DNA from: Aliamphritea ceti
GTDB taxonomy: Bacteria; Pseudomonadota; Gammaproteobacteria; Pseudomonadales; Balneatricaceae
Direction: 5' to 3'
DNA: 64,000 bases
NCBI RefSeq assembly: GCF_024347215.1
Contig: NZ_AP025282.1
Location: 558,001 to 622,000 of the forward strand
Positions 9,140 to 19,207 of the stretch are shown here, one piece after another. Position 1 is the first letter of the stretch. The number at the start of each line of letters is the position of its first letter. The notes below the pieces were generated by a model that saw only the letters and a list, made by a program, of their open reading frames with translations, ran no database searches and was not told where the DNA came from. The position numbers were made by a program, and so were the translations under genes.

Positions 9140-9595
9140 TTAAAAGCTAATGTAGTGATAAGCGTTATGTTTTCCAGAAGAATCCTCCCATCGTATTTTC
9201 AATACCATGAAATGATTTTTTAAATTGCAAAACAGCCCTGAGGGGGAGTCTGTAGGGCAAATGCTCCCTTTTCCTGAAGGTAATGCTTTTGTAATTTGTT
9301 GTTGCCAGCTATACAGAGCATTCTTCGCCTGTTCCTGATAAGTGCAGCCAGGTTGTTGATAGCAGTTGGGGTGATGTCTAGCTGGTTGTTGGAATGTACC
9401 GTGAAGCGCAGCAAGTGGATTGGACTGGATATGTCCTGCCATAAATTGGTTAAGGCTAAAGGCTTGTGCTTCCTGTAATGCAAATCGTGACAATTGCTGA
9501 GCATAAATTTGCGATACGCTTATGGCAATTAACGTTACGCTGGTAATTGACAGCGATACCAGTACTTCGATGAGCGTGAATCCTTTCTGGCTCAT
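9140..9595 (-). CDS. PilV-like type IV pilus minor pilin
   Basis: A 151-residue prepilin starting MSQKGFTLIEVLVSLSITS, with G-F cleavage and Glu5. The Cys-rich middle (NCYQQPGC) and the segment LPSGKGSIC correspond to LPGGTGRIC and LPGGRGIVC in the other two PilV proteins of this window. First gene of the minus-strand set (pilV, pilW, pilE-like, pilX-like), which lacks its own PilY1. Confidence 0.85.
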   Translation of the reverse strand: MSQKGFTLIEVLVSLSITSVTLIAISVSQIYAQQLSRFALQEAQAFSLNQFMAGHIQSNPLAALHGTFQQPARHHPNCYQQPGCTYQEQAKNALYSWQQQITKALPSGKGSICPTDSPSGLFCNLKNHFMVLKIRWEDSSGKHNAYHYISF

Positions 9596-9803
9596 AATAA
9601 TATCCTTATATTTTTTACTCTTCCATGAGTATGTTTTACTGACGTTCAGATCAGAAATGTCAATATAGAGTAGGAATACGGATTTTTCATATTAATTTTA
9701 GTCGGCAGGCTTTTAGGTAAGAGCAATTGTTCTAACGTGCTACAAAGTGATTTAATACAGTTGTTTTATTTTGGTCTGCTGACAAATCTCAGGGATTGAG
9801 AAA

Positions 9804-10352
9804 ATGTTAATAGCTAAGGAGCAAAGGGTTTACTGTGCTATTCAAGGATTTACGCTGATTGAGCTACTCGTCATTGTCAGTGTTGTCACTTTGTTAGTCA
9901 CAGTTGCAGTGCCAGGATATCAGAGTGTTAAGCAGTATATTGATATTCAGGGAAGCAGCCGACAGCTGGTAGCAGCTATTGCGGTGGCCAGAGCTAATGC
10001 GATTAATCTTGGGCGCCCGGTAGTATTGTGCCGACGGCTAAGCTTAGAGACTGAGCTTTGTGCTGGTAATAAAGTTAACAGCAGTGGTAACTGGGGTAAT
10101 GGCTGGCTTATGTTTATAGATCTGGACAAAAATCAATTGTACAGCTCTAAGGATCAGTTGCTGAAAACAGACTTTAATATAGCGAACCAGTGCACTATTA
10201 AAGGACGTGGAGATTTTCTGAGCTTTAAGTCAGATGGCCTGCTACGTGGCAGTGGTAACGGTACATTTACCATAAGTTGTGGAGTGCTGTTTCAAACGTT
10301 GATTGTGAATGTATTAGGGCGAGTGAGATATACAAGTGTGGTTAAAAAGTAA
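9804..10352 (+). CDS. FimT/GspH-family pseudopilin
   Basis: A 182-residue prepilin with a 15-residue leader ending in G and then FTLIELLVIVSVVTLLVTVA. The body matches the FimT/FimU/GspH fold: ARANAINLGRPVVLCRR followed by WGNGWLMFIDLDKN, and a C-terminal VLGRVR. It stands alone, divergent from the minus-strand pilV set (208-bp gap with no other gene seen) and 265 bp before the next fimT. It may supply the FimT-type subunit to the minus-strand set. Confidence 0.85.
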   Translation: MLIAKEQRVYCAIQGFTLIELLVIVSVVTLLVTVAVPGYQSVKQYIDIQGSSRQLVAAIAVARANAINLGRPVVLCRRLSLETELCAGNKVNSSGNWGNGWLMFIDLDKNQLYSSKDQLLKTDFNIANQCTIKGRGDFLSFKSDGLLRGSGNGTFTISCGVLFQTLIVNVLGRVRYTSVVKK

Positions 10353-10617
10353 CCATGTTGAGTGGTTGAGTATAGGGCTTTCGTGCCCAGGCTACTAATT
10401 TTGAGGTATGCTGTAACTATTACCCAGTTTGGGTTTTGGGTGGTGGGGATGCTAATGCTTTTGATGATACTGTTTGAAAACAATGTATATGTAAAAAATT
10501 TTGAAAGTTATTATTACGGTTAATGAGTTTTCCTGTGCAATAAGAAAGATGGTTGTATATTTTTTTGTGATCGGTTGATGATTTTATGTAATTGATATAG
10601 TTGATTTTACAGAAGAG

Positions 10618-11211
10618 ATGATAGCTTTGCATAAGTCCAGACAAGTAGGGTTTACATTAATAGAATTGATGATTGTGCTCGCAATCGTTTCGATATTGTT
10701 GCTTGTTGTTGCGCCAAATTTTGGCAGCTTTGTGGCTGATGGTCGGGTTAATACTGCCAAGTCAAAATTGCTTTCCAGCATAGCTCTTGCCCGTTCGGAA
10801 GCGATAACTCGCGGTGGACAGGTTATTATTTGCCGTGCCAATGCTGCTGGGGATGATTGTGCAGGAAACGGAATAGCTGCTAACTCAGAAAGTTGGAGTG
10901 ATGGATGGTTGGTTTTTTCTGATGTGGATACTGATGAAGCACTTGATGCCAATGAGCTGCTGCTAGTTCAAACTGACCTTGCTGAGCAAACAACAATACA
11001 GTTTGCCAGGGATGACATGATTATTTTTGGTGGTCAAGGGCTGCTCACTGATGCAACCGGGAATTTATTCGTCCTAGCCGATCAGGAGTTTATTATTGGT
11101 GATACCGCAGATGCTTCTGTTGAAACGGGTTTGTCTATTCGCTCAACGGGCCGGGTTCGTTCATGCGCTGATTGGAAATTGAGTACTCATACATGCAACG
11201 ACAGCAATTAG
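10618..11211 (+). CDS. fimT: FimT/FimU-family minor pilin, first gene of minor-pilin operon B
   Basis: A 197-residue prepilin: leader MIALHKSRQVG, then FTLIELMIVLAIVSILLLVV. The GspH/FimT body has ARSEAITRGGQVIICRA and WSDGWLVFSDVD, and the C-terminal RSTGRVRSC. ATG 10618 is very close to the purine-rich AGAAGAG; TTG 10627 would have better spacing, so the start is uncertain by three codons. It begins the operon fimT-pilV-pilW-pilX-pilY1-pilE. The 265 bp upstream hold no gene I can support. Confidence 0.85.
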   Translation: MIALHKSRQVGFTLIELMIVLAIVSILLLVVAPNFGSFVADGRVNTAKSKLLSSIALARSEAITRGGQVIICRANAAGDDCAGNGIAANSESWSDGWLVFSDVDTDEALDANELLLVQTDLAEQTTIQFARDDMIIFGGQGLLTDATGNLFVLADQEFIIGDTADASVETGLSIRSTGRVRSCADWKLSTHTCNDSN

Positions 11212-11690
11212 GTTTTAGTTTAATAGAAGTGATGATTGCTCTGGTTGTGTTATCACTTGGTGTGTTAGGTATGGCAGCCTTACAGACAACTGCAATTCAG
11301 CAGAACCAAAGTGCATATATGCGAAGCCAGGCTAATCAGTATGCATACGACATAATCGACCGGATGAGAGTGAATTCAGGAGCTTTAAATAGCTATATGG
11401 ATCAGTCGAGTGGCACTGAAGATTCAGACTGTGTTAGTTATAGTGGAACTGCCGCTGGTTGTACTACAGTAGAGATGGCAGGCAATGATCTTTTTGAATG
11501 GTTTGCATTGCTGCAACAGGATTTGCCGGGTGGCACCGGGCGAATTTGTCGAGGCACTGTTGCTTTTGCTCCAATTACACTAGTACCAGATTGTGTGGAT
11601 GTGGCGAATAGTCCAGTTATTGTTTATATCTGGTGGGACGATGACAGGGATGGCGGAACTGTGACCTTGTCTGTGAGTAGTGAATTATGA
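11193..11690 (+). CDS. pilV: Type IV pilus minor pilin PilV (operon B)
   Basis: A 165-residue prepilin, MQRQQLGFSLIEVMIALVVL. ATG 11193 is preferred over the upstream TTG because it gives the standard short leader; it overlaps the end of fimT by 19 bases in another frame. Typical PilV features are SLGVLGMAALQTTAIQQNQS, the ANQYAYDIIDRMR segment, LPGGTGRIC and a final strand with WWDDDRDGG. It overlaps pilW by 4 bases. Confidence 0.9.
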   Translation: MQRQQLGFSLIEVMIALVVLSLGVLGMAALQTTAIQQNQSAYMRSQANQYAYDIIDRMRVNSGALNSYMDQSSGTEDSDCVSYSGTAAGCTTVEMAGNDLFEWFALLQQDLPGGTGRICRGTVAFAPITLVPDCVDVANSPVIVYIWWDDDRDGGTVTLSVSSEL

Positions 11691-12775
11691 ACAAGGTGAA
11701 TGGAAGTCGTCAGTCAGGTCTATCAATGATTGAATTAATGATAGCCATGGCAATTGGTTTATTTTTGACTGCCATTGTGTTGCAAGTCTTTGTAGGGAGT
11801 AGGGTTACATATTCTATGCAGTCGGGTTTAGCTCGGTTACAGGAAAATGGCCGTTTTGCCACGCAGTTCCTGACGCAGGATATAAGACAAGCTGGGTATA
11901 TGGGGTGCTCCACAAATAACTCGGTTGTTTCTACCGTCATTGATGATGGTGGCGGACTCTATGACTTTATTGATTTTAGTAATGCCCTGGAAGGGCTTAA
12001 TAATGTTGATGGAACGAAAATCGATAACACAATTACACCGCTTGCCGGGACTGATGTTATCACCATCAAATATGCTGATAATTCGAGCAGTTGTACGGTA
12101 GATTCTCACAACCCTACAGCTGCTTCGATTAAGTGTGATGCGCCACATTCATATCAGAAGGGTGATGTATTAATTGTATCTGACTGCAGTCACACTGGGA
12201 TATTCCAGCAATCGAATACCAATAACAACGCTACAACTGCAACGATAGTACATAATACCGGTCAGGGAACGCCGGGCAACTGTACGAAAGGTTTGGGGTC
12301 TCCGTTGGACTGCTCAACAACGAATGGTACAGCCTATGCATTCCCTCCTGGCGCATCGGTGCTTAAGTTTCAGTCATATCGATACTTTATTGCTGAGAAT
12401 CTTTCCAAAGAGCCTGCGCTCTTTCGTCAGGGGATTCAGACGAACGGTGGGGCAACTTTAGCATATGCAGATCCAATCGAACTGGTTGAAGGGGTTGAGG
12501 ATATGCAAATTCTTTATGGTATTGATGACGGTTCCGATAACGCTCCTGATCGATATGTAGATGGTACTACCGCGAATGGAAGCTTTGACGACGTAACTGC
12601 TGTGCGTATTAGCCTACTACTACAGAGTAATGAGGAAGGAATAGTTTCTGGTACTCAGACAGTCCCCTTCCGTGTTGCTAGCGGAGCAAGTGTCGCGGGT
12701 CCCACGGCAAACTATTCAGATGGCCGTTTGCGAAAGGTCTTCACCACAACAATTGCGATTCGGAACAGGATCTAA
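11687..12775 (+). CDS. pilW: Type IV pilus minor pilin PilW (operon B)
   Basis: A 362-residue protein with QSGLSMIELMIAMAIGLFL; the leader ends in G. PilW hallmarks are ENGRFATQFLTQDIRQAGYMGC, VEDMQILYGIDD and the C-terminal RKVFTTTIAIRNR. It acts with PilV, PilX, FimT/U and PilY1 in the pilus priming/tip complex. Overlap with pilV and a 3-base gap to pilX indicate a tightly coupled operon. Confidence 0.92.
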   Translation: MNKVNGSRQSGLSMIELMIAMAIGLFLTAIVLQVFVGSRVTYSMQSGLARLQENGRFATQFLTQDIRQAGYMGCSTNNSVVSTVIDDGGGLYDFIDFSNALEGLNNVDGTKIDNTITPLAGTDVITIKYADNSSSCTVDSHNPTAASIKCDAPHSYQKGDVLIVSDCSHTGIFQQSNTNNNATTATIVHNTGQGTPGNCTKGLGSPLDCSTTNGTAYAFPPGASVLKFQSYRYFIAENLSKEPALFRQGIQTNGGATLAYADPIELVEGVEDMQILYGIDDGSDNAPDRYVDGTTANGSFDDVTAVRISLLLQSNEEGIVSGTQTVPFRVASGASVAGPTANYSDGRLRKVFTTTIAIRNRI

Positions 12776-12778
12776 GCT

Positions 12779-13276
12779 GTGTGTAAAAAGTCTGAGAAAG
12801 GTGCAGTTTTAGTCGTCAGCTTTATCATCTTAGTGGTGATGACAGTCATTGGGCTTGCCGGTATGGAAATAACAGGACTGGAAGAAAAAATGGCAGGTAA
12901 TGCCCGGGATCGTAATATTGCTTTTCAGGCCGCTGAAGCAGCGTTGCGAGAAGGGGAAGACTATCTTGAGAGTCAGGTATTACTTCCGGCTTTTGATGGT
13001 AGTCAGGGGTTGTATGCATTAACAACGGATGGCACTAAAAACTGGGAAGGGGTTACCTGGACGAACGGTAGCCAGGTGCGATTGGCGAATACCGGTATTA
13101 ACGGTTTAGCTGCAACACCTGCTTATATTATTGAAAGTTTAGAGTCAGCAGGTGCAGATGACAGCCTTGAAGTAGGAGGCGCCAAAGGGGCTACCAATTT
13201 TTACCGTATTACGGCAAGAGCTGTTGGTCAGACTGATTCCGCAGAAGTAATTCTCCAAAGTGTATATAAACGCTGA
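12779..13276 (+). CDS. pilX: Type IV pilus assembly protein PilX (operon B)
   Basis: A 165-residue protein starting with GTG and MCKKSEKGAVLVVSFIILVV. The PilX N-terminus is followed by the hallmark EEKMAGNARDRNIAFQAAEAALREGE. It has a single membrane helix that packs into the pilus. A CAGGA sequence precedes the GTG. Its end overlaps the longer pilY1 frame, but not the chosen pilY1 start. Confidence 0.9.
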   Translation: MCKKSEKGAVLVVSFIILVVMTVIGLAGMEITGLEEKMAGNARDRNIAFQAAEAALREGEDYLESQVLLPAFDGSQGLYALTTDGTKNWEGVTWTNGSQVRLANTGINGLAATPAYIIESLESAGADDSLEVGGAKGATNFYRITARAVGQTDSAEVILQSVYKR

Positions 13277-13292
13277 GGAAGGGAGGCGAATT

Positions 13293-16200
13293 GTGTTTAC
13301 TAAACGAAAGATAGCCCGTTGGTTTTTTGTGGTTTTGATGGCCGTGCCAACTATGTTATTTGCTGCAATTTCTCAGGATCCATTGTTTCTTACGCAGTCG
13401 GCCGCCCCCCGTGTGATGTTTGCGATGTCTAATGACCATCAGTTATCTGTCAAAGCTTATACAGATTATACGGACTTAGATGGCGATGGCTTAATCGAGA
13501 AGAGTTATCTTGATACTTTTGAATATTATGGCTATTTCGATAGTTTAAAATGCTACAAGTATGACAGTACAGATAAGAGATTTGAGCCTGATGGTAGTGC
13601 CACCGGCACAAATAATCATTTTTGTGCAGCAAGTAACCAGTGGAGTGGCAACTGGCTTAACTGGGCAACAATGACCCGAATGGATGTTGTTCGGAAAGTG
13701 CTGTACGGGGGTAAACGTGCTGTCGATGGTAGCGAAACTGTTTTAGAAAGAGCCATGCTGCCGAACGATGTGCATGCATTTGCAAAGGTATTCAGCACAA
13801 GTACGACGGCGGAAATGAAAAATTTCACGCCATATTCCAAAACGGATATTACAGTATGTAATACGTCATTTATTAATGGGGTTTCTACCTCCTCTATTTT
13901 AACTGGTGATCTATCAACTGCGACATTTCCTCCGTTGTTACAGGTGGCAGATGGCAGTTATGCCCAGTGGGCGCAGTCTGAAGTGCACCAATGTATGTTT
14001 AGGCCGACGGGAGACACTAATAATGCGATAAATGGTAGTCGGCCATTTGAAGTTCAGCGTTTAATGAATCCAGATGCGGTAATGCGGGTTCAGGTATGTG
14101 TTGCTGGAAGTGAAGAAGCGAACTGTAAAACATACAGCAGTAATTCTAAACCTACTGGTATATTGCAGCAATATGGCGAGGATTCTGCTGCACTTAAAAT
14201 GAATTTTGGTTTAATCACTGGTAGTTATGAAAAAAACACCGCTGGTGGGGTATTAAGAAAAAATGTCGTGCCTTTTATAGGTAATAGCAATAATGATGAT
14301 GAAGTAAATACAACGACGGGCATTATCAATTATTTAGATGCCAGTTTAACCTCTGCTCAGCGAAGTAATTATGCGCAAGGGATTATTCATACTCTGGATT
14401 CGATTCGTATATCCGAGCGTAATACTTCAGGTAGAAGATATAATTGTGCATCTTCCCCTTGTAAGGATTGGGGAAACCCGCTAGGTGAGATTTACTTAGA
14501 GGGTTTACGTTACATGTCAGGGAAAACATCAGCAACAGCTGCATTTGATGCTAATGATGCTAATTTTGTAGACGACTTAACAAAGGCTGCTAGTTGGGTT
14601 GATCCGCAACCAAGTACTGAGTGGTGTGCAGACCTGTCGATGATTACGCTTTCGACAGGGTTAAACTCATACGATACAGATCAATTAACCAATGATATTG
14701 GTCTGTCGGTTAATACCTGGACAGATAAAGTCGGCACCGCAGAAGGTATAGATGGTAAAGACTTCTATATAGGGGAAGGCTCTGCCGATCTAAATAAGCA
14801 GTGTACTGCTAAAACAGTCGATTCCTTAAGTGACGCTAAAGGTATTTGCCCTGAAATACCCACTCTGGCAGGAGGTTTTGGAATTGCGGGAATGGCGTAT
14901 TACGCAAATACGAATGACATACGTACAGATATTACCCCTTCTAATGGTGATACTCAGACGCTGACCACTTATGCCGTCTCTTTGGCTGAAACCTTGCCAA
15001 GAATTCAGATTCCTCTCAGTAATGGAAAATCTATTGATATCCAACCAGTATGTACGAATAATTCTAAAAACGCTTTATGTAGTTTAACTGACATGACAGT
15101 ACTGGAGCTTAATGCCGATGGAACTAAAGGTTCTGTTGATATCAGTTGGGAAGATGCGAAGTGGGGTAGTGATTATGATATGGATTACATTCAAAACATC
15201 ACTTTCTGTGCAGAGAGCGCGTGTGCCACTAATCCTGGTGTAGAAATGATTTCTGTTGTTACTGAAATTCGACAGAATGTAACAAGTTCAACGAGGCGAT
15301 TAGGTTACAGGGTTATTGGTTCGAGTGATGATCAGACATACCTTCCTTTATTGAAGCATATCCGTCAAGATTACACATATCAGGCGCCAGCACCAGCTGC
15401 AACTTCTGGCAATACTTTAAGTGATTTCGCGGGTAACAAGACTTGGAAGCAAGGTGTATCCGTAGGTAGTTATTTTGAAAACCCATTATGGTACACCGCA
15501 AAGTATGGCGCCTTTAAAGATAATGATGGTGATGGTACGCCTATAGAAGCAGGCGACAATACCGAATGGGACGCAGATGGTAATGGCGTACCTGATGGCT
15601 TTTTTAATGCCAGAGATCCGTCAAAACTATTTGCTTCGCTTGGTAGCATTTTGCAGAGCATTGTTGCCAGAGATTCTTCCAGTTCGACAATAGCAACAAA
15701 CTCTACCCGGCTGGATACTGACTCTAAAGTGTATCAGGCGCGTTTCACCAGCGGGAGTTGGGATGGTGATATCTGGGCGTATGCTTTGGATCCGGTTAGT
15801 GGAGTCCTATCTAACCCTAATACGCCAACCTGGAAAGCGTCTGAACTGATTCCAGCTGAAAATTTGAGAGATATCTTTACGTCAACAGGTAGTGTTAGTT
15901 CTGGTGTTGCATTTGAACATACAAATTTAACAAGTACTCAGAAGGCTCAGATTACAGCAGCACAGGTAAACTATATTCGTGGAGACAGAGCAGGTGAGGG
16001 TTCTTCCGTCCGCTCACGTGTGTCTGTGTTAGGTGACATCATTAACTCTGACCCTTTATATACTGGGCAGGAAGACTTTGATTATTATCAACTGGAATTG
16101 GATGTTAATGGTCTGGCGACCTACGATGATTATTTGCGGGGCACGGTAGTAAACACTGATAAAGGCGTGCGGCAAGCAATGATTTATTTCGGTGCCAATG

Positions 16201-17687
16201 ATGGAATGCTACATGGAATAAGAGGTTCAGGCGTAGTTGGAAGTTCAGGTACTCCCTGTAATGTTGCAAGCAGTGACTGTGAAGGCGAAGAAGTCTTCTC
16301 TTATATTCCTAAAGCTTTATTTAACAAATCTTATGATAATAATAAGGGGTTAAAGGATTTAGCGTCACTTAACTATGCGCATCAGTATATGGTTGATGGT
16401 TCACCTAAAGCGGGTGATGCATTTATTAAATTTGAAGGCTCGACAAAGCGCTGGGGCACTGCCCTAGTCGGAATATTGGGTGCCGGAGGAAAAGGAATTT
16501 TTGCATTGGATGTGTCGAATCCTTTAAGTTTCGATGCCAATGATGTGCTTTGGGATCTTGGTGAGTCGGATTTTGGCAGTAACGGTAATGGTAGTTATCT
16601 TGGCTATACCTTCAGTCAGCCTACTATTGTGAAGTTGGCGAATGGTGATTGGGGAGCGGTATTTGGCAATGGCTATCAAAGTGATAGTCGTGAAGCTGCT
16701 TTACTGATAGTGAATCTTGAAACGGGATTACCTATTGCTGAGATTGCAACGGGAGAGATAGGAACTGTTGCTGAGCCAAATGGTTTATCTACTCCTATCG
16801 TGATTGATACAGATAATGATCGTGTTGCGGATACTGTTTATGCTGGTGATCTGAAAGGAAATTTGTGGAAGTTTGATATCTCAGATTCAAATACCAGTAA
16901 GTGGGCAATTGCAATTAAGCAAGGCAATACTTATAAACCTTTATTTACGGCATGTTCCGCAGCTACTTGTACAACAAGCAACCGTCAGCCGATTACTTCA
17001 AAACCGCAGGTTGCAAGTTCAACCGGTAGCGGTGTGATGGTGTTATTTGGTACCGGAAAGTATTTTGAAACAGGGGATAATCTGGATACCTCACAGGTAC
17101 AGACATATTATGGTATTCGGGATACGGGATCCGAAGTGTCAGGGCGAGGAGACTTGGTGGCTCAGACAATAGATTATCAAGGCGCAGCTACAGGTTTGAA
17201 TTATGAAGTTCGGGTTACGTCTGATAACAGCGTAGATTATTCAGTTAAAAGTGGCTGGTATATGGATTTGATTTATAACAGTCAGCAACTGGGAGAACGT
17301 GTAGTTGCTAATTCTTTAGTGCGTAATGGCAGGGTTATTTTTCCAACTCTAATCCCAGAAACAGATGCTTGTTCGTTTGGTGGAAATAGTTGGCTGATGG
17401 AAGTGGATGCTCAAACAGGTTCAAGATTAAGTGTTTCACCATTTGATCTGAACGATGATGGTGAGATCGATGTGGGGGACTTTGTTGATCATGATAATGA
17501 TCCAAGTACGCCTAAGGTTCCCGTCTCAGGTAAAAAATCAAAGGTAGGTATTATCAAAACACCTGGTGTTATTTCTACTGGAGCTGATGAGAAAAAGTAC
17601 GCATCAGGCACAACAGGTAATATAGAAGTAACGACAGAGTCGGGTGGAGATACATTAGGACGTCAGTCCTGGCAGCAAATAAAGTAG
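13293..17687 (+). CDS. pilY1: PilY1-family pilus tip adhesin without vWA MIDAS (operon B)
   Basis: A 1464-residue secreted protein. Start GTG 13293 follows GGGAGG; a signal peptide ends near TMLFA. The C-terminal half is the PilY1 beta-propeller: LFASLGSILQSIVARDSSSS, FGANDGMLHGIRG, and the calcium loop DTDNDRVAD at residues 1172-1180 followed by VYAGDLKGNLWKFD. The N-terminus carries DLDGDGLIEKSY, an EF-hand-like loop, but at the place where vWA-type PilY1 has DxSxS it reads FAMSNDHQL, so no MIDAS site is seen. It ends with another acidic loop, DLNDDGEIDVGD. PilY1 proteins control pilus extension/retraction and adhesion. Confidence 0.92.
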   Translation: MFTKRKIARWFFVVLMAVPTMLFAAISQDPLFLTQSAAPRVMFAMSNDHQLSVKAYTDYTDLDGDGLIEKSYLDTFEYYGYFDSLKCYKYDSTDKRFEPDGSATGTNNHFCAASNQWSGNWLNWATMTRMDVVRKVLYGGKRAVDGSETVLERAMLPNDVHAFAKVFSTSTTAEMKNFTPYSKTDITVCNTSFINGVSTSSILTGDLSTATFPPLLQVADGSYAQWAQSEVHQCMFRPTGDTNNAINGSRPFEVQRLMNPDAVMRVQVCVAGSEEANCKTYSSNSKPTGILQQYGEDSAALKMNFGLITGSYEKNTAGGVLRKNVVPFIGNSNNDDEVNTTTGIINYLDASLTSAQRSNYAQGIIHTLDSIRISERNTSGRRYNCASSPCKDWGNPLGEIYLEGLRYMSGKTSATAAFDANDANFVDDLTKAASWVDPQPSTEWCADLSMITLSTGLNSYDTDQLTNDIGLSVNTWTDKVGTAEGIDGKDFYIGEGSADLNKQCTAKTVDSLSDAKGICPEIPTLAGGFGIAGMAYYANTNDIRTDITPSNGDTQTLTTYAVSLAETLPRIQIPLSNGKSIDIQPVCTNNSKNALCSLTDMTVLELNADGTKGSVDISWEDAKWGSDYDMDYIQNITFCAESACATNPGVEMISVVTEIRQNVTSSTRRLGYRVIGSSDDQTYLPLLKHIRQDYTYQAPAPAATSGNTLSDFAGNKTWKQGVSVGSYFENPLWYTAKYGAFKDNDGDGTPIEAGDNTEWDADGNGVPDGFFNARDPSKLFASLGSILQSIVARDSSSSTIATNSTRLDTDSKVYQARFTSGSWDGDIWAYALDPVSGVLSNPNTPTWKASELIPAENLRDIFTSTGSVSSGVAFEHTNLTSTQKAQITAAQVNYIRGDRAGEGSSVRSRVSVLGDIINSDPLYTGQEDFDYYQLELDVNGLATYDDYLRGTVVNTDKGVRQAMIYFGANDGMLHGIRGSGVVGSSGTPCNVASSDCEGEEVFSYIPKALFNKSYDNNKGLKDLASLNYAHQYMVDGSPKAGDAFIKFEGSTKRWGTALVGILGAGGKGIFALDVSNPLSFDANDVLWDLGESDFGSNGNGSYLGYTFSQPTIVKLANGDWGAVFGNGYQSDSREAALLIVNLETGLPIAEIATGEIGTVAEPNGLSTPIVIDTDNDRVADTVYAGDLKGNLWKFDISDSNTSKWAIAIKQGNTYKPLFTACSAATCTTSNRQPITSKPQVASSTGSGVMVLFGTGKYFETGDNLDTSQVQTYYGIRDTGSEVSGRGDLVAQTIDYQGAATGLNYEVRVTSDNSVDYSVKSGWYMDLIYNSQQLGERVVANSLVRNGRVIFPTLIPETDACSFGGNSWLMEVDAQTGSRLSVSPFDLNDDGEIDVGDFVDHDNDPSTPKVPVSGKKSKVGIIKTPGVISTGADEKKYASGTTGNIEVTTESGGDTLGRQSWQQIK

Positions 17688-17695
17688 GATTGTAG

Positions 17696-18091
17696 ATGTT
17701 TAGAATGAAAGGATTTACGTTACTTGAATTAATGATTGTTGTTGCAATTATTGGAATAATAACAGCAATTGCATACCCGTCGTATCAGTCATATCTGCAG
17801 GATACACGGCGTGCAGATGCTCAGGGTAGTCTGCTTGAGCTAGCTCAGTGGATGGAACGAGAATTTACAGTCAACGGGACTTATCAGGATGGAGGTGGGA
17901 ATCCTACTCTTCCATTTGTTACATCACCTAAAAATGGTAATGATACTTTCTACAGTTTGACAGTGGCAGCTTCTGCGGCATCATTTGTGCTGACTGCAAC
18001 TACGTCCGGCGCACAACAAGGAGACAGGTGTGGTGCGATGACGCTTGCCAATACAGGCGCTAAGGGTGCTGCAGTAAATGATTGTTGGTAG
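17696..18091 (+). CDS. pilE: PilE-like minor pilin (operon B)
   Basis: A 131-residue prepilin, MFRMKGFTLLELMIVVAIIG, with cleavage between G and F. It has the AYPSYQSYLQDTRRADAQ segment and C-terminal cysteines (DRCGAM and the final CW) that would form the D-region disulfide. It starts 8 bases after the pilY1 stop and closes operon B, as pilE does in Pseudomonas. Confidence 0.9.
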   Translation: MFRMKGFTLLELMIVVAIIGIITAIAYPSYQSYLQDTRRADAQGSLLELAQWMEREFTVNGTYQDGGGNPTLPFVTSPKNGNDTFYSLTVAASAASFVLTATTSGAQQGDRCGAMTLANTGAKGAAVNDCW

Positions 18092-18642
18092 TACTTATTA
18101 ATTTAGGTTCATATTCCGGATTGTTTCTGAAGATTTTTGATGGATTTTTTAAAAAGAGAGCAACATGAAGCATTCATTAATGTGGATGCAGAAACATGGT
18201 ATAAAAGTAATATTAATTAATACCTAATAATGCTTAGGTTGAAAAATATCGAGTTAATACGCAGTAGTCGGAAAAATGATGGCGTTGATACACGGTTGAA
18301 TACTCATGGAAAAGCTGATTTTCAGTATGATTTACTGATTGTTACCGTGATAAATGTATCGAGTAAGAATGTTGTAGGTTAGAGTTGATTGTCATATCAT
18401 GTATGAAATACGTTGATCTAGATTTTGTTGTGCCATTCAGGGAAGAGGGCTTAGCTAATCTGATGACAGTTTCTTTTTTAGATTAGATAGACGTAATATT
18501 TCTGTTTTTATTTATATCCTTCCCTGCTTTTCAAGCACCTTCGTTATTGAGTGATTTATGAATATTTATAAATCTACTCGATACCGGATTAATTTTTGTA
18601 GTTAGTAATAAATAGATAAGCGTTATCTTGCGGTGAAATGTA
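18092..18642. other. 551-bp AT-rich gap between minor-pilin operons B and C
   Basis: No gene longer than a few dozen codons is supported here. A 20-codon ATG frame at about 18165, preceded by AAGAGAG, is too short to call. The promoter of operon C should lie in the last 100 bases, but I see no clear sigma-70 or sigma-54 match. I also see no strong terminator after the upstream pilE. Confidence 0.6.
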
Positions 18643-19188
18643 ATGGAATACTCATCGAAAAAAATCACACTCGTGAATTCTATCAATGGTTTTACGCTTG
18701 TTGAATTGATCGTCACTCTGGCGGTTGGTGCAATTTTGTTAACGATTGTTATCCCCAGCTTTACCGTACTCTTTCAGAATAGTCAGATTTTAACTCAGCG
18801 ACAGTCACTGCAAACGACAATTGCGTTTAGTCGGGATGAGGCCGTACGTCGAAGTACACCTGTTTCTGTATGTGGGAGTAGTAATCAGACGGTCTGCGAT
18901 GGTAGCTGGCAGAATGGTTGGATTGTTTTTACGGACTCTGACAAAAATGGGGTGAGGAAACTTGGCGAGAGGATTCTACAGGTTTCTGAAGCGGTTTTAC
19001 CTAATACCTTGAAATACATCAATCAGAATAATAAGAACTACGTAAGTTTTGATAGCTTGGGCTTTTTGCAAAAACAATTGGCTGGTACCTTCATTTTTTG
19101 TGACAGTAGGTCAGGTAAAAATGGGATAGGTATTAATATTAATCAAAATGGACGTAGCCAGGTAGTTAATAAATTAGTTTGTCCTTAA
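18643..19188 (+). CDS. fimT: FimT/FimU-family minor pilin (operon C)
   Basis: A 181-residue prepilin, leader ending NG, then FTLVELIVTLAVGAILLTIV. The GspH/FimT body shows SRDEAVRRSTPVSVCGS and WQNGWIVFTDSDKNG with a C-terminal NQNGRSQ. It is the first gene of the second complete minor-pilin operon. GGTG lies about 8 bases before ATG 18643. It is a paralogue of the genes at 9804 and 10618, not a recent copy. Confidence 0.87.
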   Translation: MEYSSKKITLVNSINGFTLVELIVTLAVGAILLTIVIPSFTVLFQNSQILTQRQSLQTTIAFSRDEAVRRSTPVSVCGSSNQTVCDGSWQNGWIVFTDSDKNGVRKLGERILQVSEAVLPNTLKYINQNNKNYVSFDSLGFLQKQLAGTFIFCDSRSGKNGIGININQNGRSQVVNKLVCP

Positions 19189-19207
19189 GGGAATAAAGGC
19201 AAAAAAT

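Noticed and set aside
18165..18230. A 20-codon peptide gene in the gap between pilin operons.
   Set aside because: It has a purine-rich stretch upstream but is too short and shows no feature to support it.
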